Source: Paracoccus sp. MA
GTDB taxonomy: Bacteria > Pseudomonadota > Alphaproteobacteria > Rhodobacterales > Rhodobacteraceae
NCBI RefSeq assembly: GCF_020990385.1
Contig: NZ_CP087597.1
Coordinates: 1,348,598-1,412,597, forward strand
Direction: 5' to 3'
Length of the DNA stretch: 64,000 nt
The notes below the pieces were generated by a model. That model did not search any database. It saw only the letters and a list, made by a program, of their open reading frames with translations, and was not told the origin of the DNA. Of this stretch, positions 58,053 through 64,000 are shown piece by piece; the stretch's first letter is position 1; every line of letters starts with the position of its first letter. The translations under genes and the position numbers were made by a program.

Positions 58053-58871
58053 TCAGGCGGGAAGCTGCGTCGGGGCCAGCCGGCCGCCCCGGCGCAGCGG
58101 CTCGACCGCCACCGCCTTGCCGGTGCGATCGTCGGTCGTGACCAGCACGCCCGACAGCGTGGCCTCGCCCTCGGCGGGGGTGAAACGCTCCTGGGCCATG
58201 CCGGTCAGGAAGCGGCGCAGCGGCTCGGCCTTCTCCATGCCGATCACGCTGTCGTAGTCGCCGCACATGCCGGCATCGGTCTGGTAGGCGGTGCCGCGGT
58301 TCAGGATCGTCGCATCGGCGGTGGGCACATGGGTATGGGTGCCGACGACCAGGCTGGCGCGGCCGTCGCACCAATGGCCCATCGCCATCTTCTCGCTCGT
58401 CGCCTCGGCATGGATGTCCACCACGCTGGCCTGCACCAGCCCGCCCAGCGGATGGGCGCGCAGCACCGCGTCGATGGCCGAGAACGGGTCGTCGAAGGGC
58501 CGTTTCATGAAAACCTGGCCCAGCACCTGCGCCACCAGAACCTTGCGGCCGCGCGTCGCCTCGAAAACCCGGGCGCCGTGGCCGGGCGCGACCTTGGAAT
58601 AGTTCAGCGGCCGGATGATGCGCGGTTCGGTCTCGATATAGGACAGCATCTCCTTCTGGTCGAAGGCATGGTCGCCCAGCGTGATGCAGTCGGCGCCGGC
58701 ATCGAGGATCAGCTTGGCATGCCCTCCGGTCAGGCCCATGCCGCCGCTGGCATTCTCGCCGTTCACGATGGTGAAATCGACGCCCAGTTGCTGCTTCAGG
58801 GGCGCAAGCCCCTCTGCAATCGCGCGCCGGCCCGCGCGTCCCATCACATCGCCAAGATACAGAATCCGCAT
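58053..58871 (-). CDS. YmdB-like metallophosphoesterase (TIGR00282)
   Basis: 272-residue enzyme of the calcineurin-like superfamily. D8 in LGDVMGR, E39-N40 in NGENASGG, D67-H68 in GDHAFD and the late histidines in VVGTHTHVPTAD are the metal ligands seen in YmdB, a 2',3'-cyclic nucleotide phosphodiesterase. Full length. It stands 60 bases upstream of ubiB on the same strand. Its cellular role in Gram-negatives is unsettled. Confidence 0.9.
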   Translation of the reverse strand: MRILYLGDVMGRAGRRAIAEGLAPLKQQLGVDFTIVNGENASGGMGLTGGHAKLILDAGADCITLGDHAFDQKEMLSYIETEPRIIRPLNYSKVAPGHGARVFEATRGRKVLVAQVLGQVFMKRPFDDPFSAIDAVLRAHPLGGLVQASVVDIHAEATSEKMAMGHWCDGRASLVVGTHTHVPTADATILNRGTAYQTDAGMCGDYDSVIGMEKAEPLRRFLTGMAQERFTPAEGEATLSGVLVTTDDRTGKAVAVEPLRRGGRLAPTQLPA

Positions 58872-58931
58872 GGGGCAGCGTTAGGCGAAAGCGGGCGCGC
58901 GCTCAAGCCCCGGCGGGGGCCCCGGGCGGCC

Positions 58932-60467
58932 TTATCCCAGCCATGCGCCAAGCGCCGCGCCCGCCAGCGCGACCATGGCGCCAAGCGCGATGCCCGCGGC
59001 GAATCCCGGGCGTCTCCGCGTCTGGGCCGGCGGCGGCGGCTCGCGCAGGAGTTCGGGCATGCGGCGTTCCAGGAATTCCGGCAGGAGCGGCGCGAAGCGC
59101 CCCAGCACCTGCGCGGCCCGGGTCAGGTCGCGCACCGCGGCGCGCGGCCCCAGATTGTCGCGGATATAGCTTTCCACCACCGGCCGGGCGACCTGCCACA
59201 TGTTGATCTGCGGGTCGAGCGAGCGCGCCACGCCCTCGACCACCACCATGGTGCGCTGCAGCAGGATCAGCTCGGTCCGCGTCGCCATGCCGAAGCGTTC
59301 GGTGACCTCGAACAGATAGGCCAGCAGGTTGGCCATCGAGATCCGGCTGGCATCGGCGCCGAAGATCGGCTCGCCCACGGCACGCAGCGCGCGGGCGAAT
59401 TCCTTGATGTCGCGGTCGCGGGGCACGTAGCCCGCCTCGAAATGCACCCGCGCCACGCGCTCGTAGTCGCGGCGGATGAAGCCCATCAGGATCTCGGCAT
59501 AGACGCGGCGGGTATATTCGTCGATCTCGCCCATGATGCCGAAATCGTAGATGACGATGTCGCCGTTCGCCGCCACCTTCAGGTTGCCCTGATGCATGTC
59601 GGCGTGGAAATAGCCGTCGCGCAGCGCATGGCGCAGGAACAGCTGCAGCACCCGCGCGCCGATGGTCGGCAGGTCGTGTCCCGCCGCCCGCAGCGCGGCG
59701 ATATCGCCCATCGGCACGCCCTCGGCCCAATCGGTGGTCAGCACCCGCCGGGCGCTGAGATGCCAATAGGGGGCTGGCACCGCCATGCCCTCGTCGCCCG
59801 CGGTGTTCTCGGCGAATTCCGAGGCCGAGGCGGCTTCGAGCCGCAGGTCCAGCTCTCCGGTCACCACCGATTCGAAATGCGCCACCACGTCGCGCGGCCG
59901 CAGCCGGCGGGTGGCCGGCGACAGCCGCTCGATCATGCCGGCGGCGAAGTGGAAGGCGTCGATGTCGCGGCGGAAGGCGGATTCGATCCCCGGGCGCAGC
60001 ACCTTGACCGCGACCTCGCGGCCATTGTCGGCGCGGCGCGCACGATGCACCTGGGCGATGGAGGCGGCGGCCACCGGTTCGGAGAACTCGCTGAACAGCG
60101 TCTCGACCGGGCGGCCCAGCTCGGCCGCGACGGTGCGCAGCGCCTGGTCCTGCGGAAAGGGCGCCAGCCGGTCCTGCAGCATCGAGAGCTGGTCGGCCAG
60201 GTCCACCCCCACCACGTCCGGCCGGGTCGAGAGGATCTGGCCGAATTTCACATAGGCCGGCCCCAGCGCGGTGATGGCGCGGGTGACGGGCGGCAGGGCC
60301 GGGTCGCCCTTGTAGCCCAGCCAGGCGAAGGGCCAGCCCAGGATGCGGGCGGCGATGCGGATGCGGGCCGGCGCGTCCGCCGCGTCCAGCGCCACCTTCA
60401 TCGCGCCGGTGCGCTCGAAGGTGGCGCCGGTGCGGATCAGGCGCCAGATATTGTGAGGACCGCGCAT
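58932..60467 (-). CDS. ubiB: Ubiquinone biosynthesis protein UbiB
   Basis: 511-residue atypical kinase-like protein needed for ubiquinone synthesis. The diagnostic KxGQ motif is K74-Q77 (KFGQ) and the Ala-rich loop is in AAASIAQVHRA; the C-terminus ends with a membrane helix (GIALGAMVALAGAALGAWL). It acts with UbiJ/UbiK at the membrane, probably extracting intermediates. ATG lies just before the ubiE stop, one base apart, so the two are coupled. Confidence 0.95.
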   Translation of the reverse strand: MRGPHNIWRLIRTGATFERTGAMKVALDAADAPARIRIAARILGWPFAWLGYKGDPALPPVTRAITALGPAYVKFGQILSTRPDVVGVDLADQLSMLQDRLAPFPQDQALRTVAAELGRPVETLFSEFSEPVAAASIAQVHRARRADNGREVAVKVLRPGIESAFRRDIDAFHFAAGMIERLSPATRRLRPRDVVAHFESVVTGELDLRLEAASASEFAENTAGDEGMAVPAPYWHLSARRVLTTDWAEGVPMGDIAALRAAGHDLPTIGARVLQLFLRHALRDGYFHADMHQGNLKVAANGDIVIYDFGIMGEIDEYTRRVYAEILMGFIRRDYERVARVHFEAGYVPRDRDIKEFARALRAVGEPIFGADASRISMANLLAYLFEVTERFGMATRTELILLQRTMVVVEGVARSLDPQINMWQVARPVVESYIRDNLGPRAAVRDLTRAAQVLGRFAPLLPEFLERRMPELLREPPPPAQTRRRPGFAAGIALGAMVALAGAALGAWLG

Positions 60468-60468
60468 G

Positions 60469-61233
60469 TCAGAGCTTCCAGCCCGAATGCAGCGCGGCGA
60501 TGCCCATGGAGAGGTTGCGCCATTGCACGCGGCCGAAGCCCGCCTCGCGGATCATGGAGGCGAAGGTTTCCTGATCGGGGAACTTGCGGATCGATTCGAC
60601 CAGATACTGATAGCTGTCGCGGTCGTTCGCGACGATCTGGCCCATGACCGGGATCACGTTGAAGGAATAGCGGTCGTAGAGCCATTGCAACATCGGCACC
60701 GGCATCTGGCTGAATTCCAGCACCATCAGCCGGCCGCCGGGGCGCAGGACGCGCCGCGCCTCGGCCAGGGCATCGGGGATGCGGGTGACGTTGCGGATGC
60801 CGAAGCTGATCGTATAGCGGTCGAAGCTGTCATCGGCGAAGGGCAGCTGCATGGCGTCGCCGGTGACCCAGGCGAGCCGGTCGGCGAGTTTGCCGGCCTC
60901 GGCCCGCTTCCTGCCCTCGACCAGCATCGACTCGGTCATGTCGCAGACGGTGACGCGGGCGCCCGGCGCGCGGTCCAGGAAGCGGAAGGCGATGTCGCCG
61001 GTGCCGCCCGCCACGTCCAGCAGGTGCTGGCCGTCGCGCGGCGCCAGCCAGTCCATCATCGCGGTCTTCCAGATGCGGTGAATGCCGGCGCTCATCAGGT
61101 CGTTCATCACGTCATAGCGCGAGGCGACGCGGGAGAAGACGCCATGGACCAGCCCGGCCTTGTCCGCCTCGGCCACGGTGCGAAAGCCGAAATGGGTTTC
61201 CCCGTTGCTGTTGCCGCGCTCGTCAGGGGTCAT
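60469..61233 (-). CDS. ubiE: Ubiquinone/menaquinone C-methyltransferase
   Basis: 254-residue SAM-dependent methyltransferase. The SAM loop [13 protein letters not shown] begins at 71, and [12 protein letters not shown] with the following [11 protein letters not shown] are UbiE signatures. It methylates the C-2 position of the benzoquinol ring. Start at 61233 (MTPDERG); the longer frame runs into the divergent mutM region. It is divergent from mutM by 99 bases. Confidence 0.96.
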   Translation of the reverse strand: MTPDERGNSNGETHFGFRTVAEADKAGLVHGVFSRVASRYDVMNDLMSAGIHRIWKTAMMDWLAPRDGQHLLDVAGGTGDIAFRFLDRAPGARVTVCDMTESMLVEGRKRAEAGKLADRLAWVTGDAMQLPFADDSFDRYTISFGIRNVTRIPDALAEARRVLRPGGRLMVLEFSQMPVPMLQWLYDRYSFNVIPVMGQIVANDRDSYQYLVESIRKFPDQETFASMIREAGFGRVQWRNLSMGIAALHSGWKL

Positions 61234-61332
61234 ATCGCTTGTCCATCCGTCGTTTCGCGCCCAGATAGTCCGAAAGCGCGCCGCGCGCCATAGCTGGGAC
61301 GCGGGCCGCACCATGCGACGAACGGGAAGAAA

Positions 61333-62178
61333 ATGCCAGAACTGCCAGAGGTCGAAACCGTCCGACGCGGCCTTCAGCCGCATCTTGAGGGGCGGGTGAT
61401 CGCCCGCGCCGAAGCCCGCCGCCCCGACCTGCGCTGGCCCTTGCCGCCCGATCTGGTGCAGGTTCTGACCGGGGCGCGGGTGACGCGCCTGCTGCGGCGC
61501 TCGAAATACATCCTGGCCGAGCTGGAGGATCGCGGCAGCCTGCTTCTGCATCTGGGCATGTCGGGGCGGATGCTGATCGAGGGGGAAAGCCAGGGCGAGT
61601 TTCACCGCGACCCGGCGATCCTGCCGCGCCATGACCATGTCGTGTTCTGGACCGACCAGGGCACGCGCATCACCTTCAACGACGCGCGGCGATTCGGCAT
61701 GGTCGATCTGGTGGCGCCGGGGGCGACGCATCCGCTGCTGGCGCATCTGGGGCCAGAGCCGCTGTCCGAGGCCTTCACCGCCGAGGCGCTGGGGCGGGCC
61801 TTCGCCGGGCGGCGCATGCCGGTCAAGGCGGCGCTGCTCGACCAGCGAATCGTGGCCGGGCTGGGCAATATCTACGTCTCCGAAGCGCTCTACCGCGCCG
61901 GCATCGACCCCCGCCGGCTGGCCGGGGCGGTCGCGGCGCCCGAACTGGCGGCGCTGGTCGGCCATGTCCGCGCCGTGCTGGAGGAGGCGATCGCGGCCGG
62001 CGGCTCCTCCCTGCGCGACCACCGGCAGGCGACGGGCGAGCTGGGTTATTTCCAGCATGCCTTCCGCGTCTATGGCCGCGAGGGGGCGCCCTGCCCCAGG
62101 CCGGGCTGCGCGGGCACGGTCCGGCGCATCGTGCAATCGGGCCGGTCGAGCTATTTCTGCCCGCTCTGCCAGCAGTGA
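61333..62178 (+). CDS. mutM: Formamidopyrimidine-DNA glycosylase
   Basis: 281-residue base-excision repair enzyme that removes 8-oxoguanine and ring-opened purines. After Met, P2 and E3 (PELPEVE) give the catalytic N-terminus; the C-terminal zinc finger has four cysteines in CPRPGC and FCPLC. Length is usual. It diverges from ubiE and is followed by a repeat element. Confidence 0.97.
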   Translation: MPELPEVETVRRGLQPHLEGRVIARAEARRPDLRWPLPPDLVQVLTGARVTRLLRRSKYILAELEDRGSLLLHLGMSGRMLIEGESQGEFHRDPAILPRHDHVVFWTDQGTRITFNDARRFGMVDLVAPGATHPLLAHLGPEPLSEAFTAEALGRAFAGRRMPVKAALLDQRIVAGLGNIYVSEALYRAGIDPRRLAGAVAAPELAALVGHVRAVLEEAIAAGGSSLRDHRQATGELGYFQHAFRVYGREGAPCPRPGCAGTVRRIVQSGRSSYFCPLCQQ

Positions 62179-62206
62179 AGCGGCCCCTGGCCGCTGCCTC
62201 CGGCGG

Positions 62207-62257
62207 GGGTATTTGGACAACAGAGAAGCGCGCTGGCCTTGCGGTCGCGCTTTTGTT
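62207..62257 (+). repeat. Dispersed 3'-end element, copy 6 (partial)
   Basis: The left arm GGGTATTTGGACAACAGAGA then AGCGCG (62207-62232) is intact; the right side only matches in CGCGCTTTTGTT (62246-62257), which pairs with the end of the left arm. It starts 28 bases after mutM stops. The T4 stretch after the short stem could allow weak termination. Confidence 0.7.
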
Positions 62258-62297
62258 ACGAGTCGCGGTCAGCTTGTTTGCGAAAGGCTAGGAGTCG

Positions 62298-63074
62298 ATG
62301 GCTTACCAGACCCTCACCGTCGAGATCGACGATTATGTGGCGCTGATCCGGCTGAACCGGCCCGAGGCGCTGAACGCCCTCAACTCGCAGCTCCTGGGAG
62401 AGCTGGGCGATGCGCTGGCCGAGGCCGACCGGAACGAGAAGGTGCGCTGCATCGTGCTGACCGGCAGCGAAAAGGCCTTCGCCGCCGGCGCCGACATCAA
62501 GGAGATGTCGGCCAAGAGTTTCGTCGATGTCTATACCGAGGACCTGTTCGGCGCCGAGATCGACCGCATCACCGCCACCCGCAAGCCGATCATCGCCGCC
62601 GTCTCGGGCTATGCGCTGGGGGGCGGCTGCGAGCTGGCCATGGCCTGCGACTTCATTCTCTGCGCCGACAACGCCAAGTTCGGCCAGCCCGAGATCAACC
62701 TCGGGGTGATGGCCGGCATCGGCGGCACCCAGCGCCTGACCCGCTTCGTCGGCAAATCGAAATCGATGGAGATGCATCTGACCGGGCGCTTCATGGATGC
62801 GGCCGAGGCCGAACGCTCGGGCCTGGTCAGCCGCGTGGTGCCGGCGGCCAGGCTGATCCCCGAGGCGCTGGCGGCGGCGAAGAAGATCGCCGAAAAGAGC
62901 CAGATCGCCGTGCTGGCCGCCAAGGAGGCGGTCAACCGCGCCTATGAGACCACGCTGCGCGAAGGCATCCTGTTCGAGCGCCGCAGCTTCCAGGCTCTGT
63001 TCGCCACCGAGGACCAGAAGGAGGGCATGGCCGCCTTCCTGGAGAAGCGCGAGCCACAGTTCCGCGACCGCTGA
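62298..63074 (+). CDS. Enoyl-CoA hydratase
   Basis: 258-residue crotonase-fold enzyme. [11 protein letters not shown] (about 60-70) and [15 protein letters not shown] (about 104-118) form the oxyanion hole, with the catalytic glutamates in GCELA and [16 protein letters not shown], so it should hydrate 2-enoyl-CoA. It sits between mutM and rpsT, a placement common in Rhodobacteraceae. The chain-length preference is not visible. Confidence 0.92.
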   Translation: MAYQTLTVEIDDYVALIRLNRPEALNALNSQLLGELGDALAEADRNEKVRCIVLTGSEKAFAAGADIKEMSAKSFVDVYTEDLFGAEIDRITATRKPIIAAVSGYALGGGCELAMACDFILCADNAKFGQPEINLGVMAGIGGTQRLTRFVGKSKSMEMHLTGRFMDAAEAERSGLVSRVVPAARLIPEALAAAKKIAEKSQIAVLAAKEAVNRAYETTLREGILFERRSFQALFATEDQKEGMAAFLEKREPQFRDR

Positions 63075-63080
63075 TTTCGC

Positions 63081-63109
63081 TTGGCATTCGGCCCGGGGCG
63101 CTGTATAGG
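63081..63109 (+). promoter_or_regulatory. rpsT promoter
   Basis: TTGGCA (63081-63086) and TATAGG (63104-63109) are exactly 17 bases apart, seven bases after the hydratase stop. RNA would start about 63116, giving a leader of about 105 bases that contains a perfect hairpin CCGTCCG-GCAA-CGGACGG (63155-63172), possibly used in S20 autoregulation. Confidence 0.7.
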
Positions 63110-63221
63110 CCCGGGCTTACATGCGCGTGGGCCCGCTTAAGGCAAGAATCATGACCGTCCGGCAACGGACGGGGCCGTGGGGCTTTTGCGTAATCGAAAT
63201 ACGAGAAAGAGAATAGGACCC

Positions 63222-63491
63222 ATGGCCAACACGCCCCAGTCGAAGAAGCGCGCCCGCCAGATCGAGCGCCGCACCGCCGTCAACAAGGCCCGCCGCTCGC
63301 GCATCCGCACCTTCCTGCGCAAGGTCGAGGAAGCCATCGCCAGCGGCAATGCCGAAGCCGCCCGCGAAGCCCTGCAGAGCGCCCAGCCCGAACTGATGCG
63401 CGGCGTGACCAAGGGCGTCGTCCACAAGAACACCGCCGCGCGCAAGATCTCGCGCCTCTCGGCCCGGGTGAAGGCGCTGGCCACCGCCTGA
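63222..63491 (+). CDS. rpsT: 30S ribosomal protein S20
   Basis: 89-residue basic protein of the small ribosomal subunit, beginning [17 protein letters not shown] and ending in a helical, Lys/Ala-rich stretch. ATG at 63222 follows AATAGGA. It has its own promoter and an intrinsic terminator. In this family dnaA usually follows rpsT; the window ends before any dnaA sequence. Confidence 0.97.
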   Translation: MANTPQSKKRARQIERRTAVNKARRSRIRTFLRKVEEAIASGNAEAAREALQSAQPELMRGVTKGVVHKNTAARKISRLSARVKALATA

Positions 63492-63532
63492 TCGGCTGCG
63501 GCATTTGTGCAACTATCAGTGGAATTGCCTAG

Positions 63533-63560
63533 GGGCGCGATCCATCGGAACGCGCCCTTT
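63533..63560 (+). terminator. Intrinsic terminator after rpsT
   Basis: GGGCGCG (63533-63539) pairs with CGCGCCC (63551-63557), followed by TTT. It lies 41 bases after the rpsT stop. The U-tract is short, but the stem is strong. Confidence 0.7.
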
Positions 63561-64000
63561 CGCATGAGGAAGCCCCGGGTTTTCCCACATTTTCCAGCCT
63601 GTTGGCGACCACCCCGCCATGCCCGCGAAGCGGCGAGATTCGATCCGGCAAAGTGACTGTCAAGCGCGAAGATCGGTTGCTGGCCGGCTGCGGTTCTTGC
63701 TAGCTTGTTTTCTGCGATTCACCGTCGCGCCTGGGGGACATGCTCTGAACCGTCGGCTCTGCCGCCGACAGGCAGGGTGGCAGCAGGATCAGACAGATCC
63801 GCTACCGATAATGCGCAAAGCCGGCTGCCACCGGCCTGCGCTGCGTGTCTGAAAGTTTCGGCCGCAGGACGGCCCGCACACCGCCTTGGCGGCGCGGGCT
63901 TTCTGTTGCCGAAACTTCATGCGTTCAGGCCGCGGCACCGAATCGCCTCACGCCGGAAAATCCCGGCGGCATGTGGGGACAAGAGACGGAACTGGGCGAG
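63561..64000. other. Structured gene-free region, probably upstream of dnaA
   Basis: No protein gene is supported. Several hairpins stand out: GTCGGC/GCCGAC around 63751-63770, GGATC/GATCC near 63785-63800, GCCGG/CCGGC near 63820-63835, and a nested structure in which AAGTTTCGGC (63853-63862) pairs with GCCGAAACTT (63908-63917) around a terminator-like GCCCGC/GCGGGC stem (63872-63899) followed by TTTCTG. A small RNA ending there, or a regulatory leader for dnaA, is possible. I see no consensus DnaA boxes. Confidence 0.4.

Noticed and set aside
63492..64000. Chromosome origin at the window end
   Set aside because: The gene order points to dnaA, but I find no consensus TTATCCACA boxes and no A/T-rich unwinding element in the visible part.

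Overview
The window is a stretch of chromosome from a high-GC alphaproteobacterium of the family Rhodobacteraceae, most likely Paracoccus. The support is a circularly permuted two-piece tmRNA encoding the tag ANDNRAPVALAA, a DUF2484 gene inside the murein cluster, a CckA-pathway chpT, OlsB/OlsA ornithine-lipid genes and the order ubiB-ubiE / mutM-echA-rpsT that normally leads to dnaA in this family. I see no insertion sequences, prophage, CRISPR or tRNA genes; this is core chromosome with one catabolic operon at the left end.

Layout. 1-7022: the end of a MarR-type gene, a LacI-type regulator, then a tightly coupled operon behind a perfect 16-bp LacI-like operator (polar amino acid type ABC transporter, 2-hydroxyacid dehydrogenase, PfkB-type sugar-acid kinase, MhpD-like hydratase). 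7314-15778: purB, an orphan FliG-like gene, a tiny membrane protein, gap, a small unknown gene, pyrC-pyrE, dnaB (two DnaA boxes upstream) and a DUF486 gene. 15842-22726: Bcr/CflA efflux protein, a PccR/ScfR-type acyl-CoA-responsive regulator with its own TTTGCAAA boxes, M23 peptidase plus bactofilin, DUF2189 protein, coaD, CBS protein. 22826-28558: valine/isobutyrate degradation (mmsA, acyl-CoA dehydrogenase, 3-hydroxyisobutyryl-CoA hydrolase, mmsB), with TTTGCAAA boxes between a divergent LysR gene and mmsA.

28950-44224 (all minus strand, transcribed right to left): the division and cell-wall cluster ftsW-murG-murC-DUF2484-membrane protein-[zinT]-murB-ddl-ftsQ-ftsA-ftsZ-lpxC-bamD-recN, interrupted by a Zur-box-preceded zinT gene. 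44450-50551: TerC, an unknown ATPase coupled to metA, ppk2, a TPM-domain protein and a polyamine-type binding protein. 50737-54249: ssrA, proA, an unknown serine-hydrolase-like protein, chpT and a DUF3553 gene. 54389-64000: olsB-olsA, an SLC13 transporter, a YmdB-like phosphodiesterase, ubiB-ubiE, mutM, an enoyl-CoA hydratase, rpsT and a 509-base structured region without a gene that probably leads to dnaA.

Across the window a palindromic intergenic element with the core GGGTATTTN(4-6)AACAGAGAAG occurs six times, every time 28-71 bases after a stop codon and in the same orientation as the gene it follows. This shared 3'-end element, the LacI-governed operon, and the linked TTTGCAAA boxes at the PccR-type gene and at mmsA are the most interesting observations. 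I did not find a convincing wholly new defence or mobile system.
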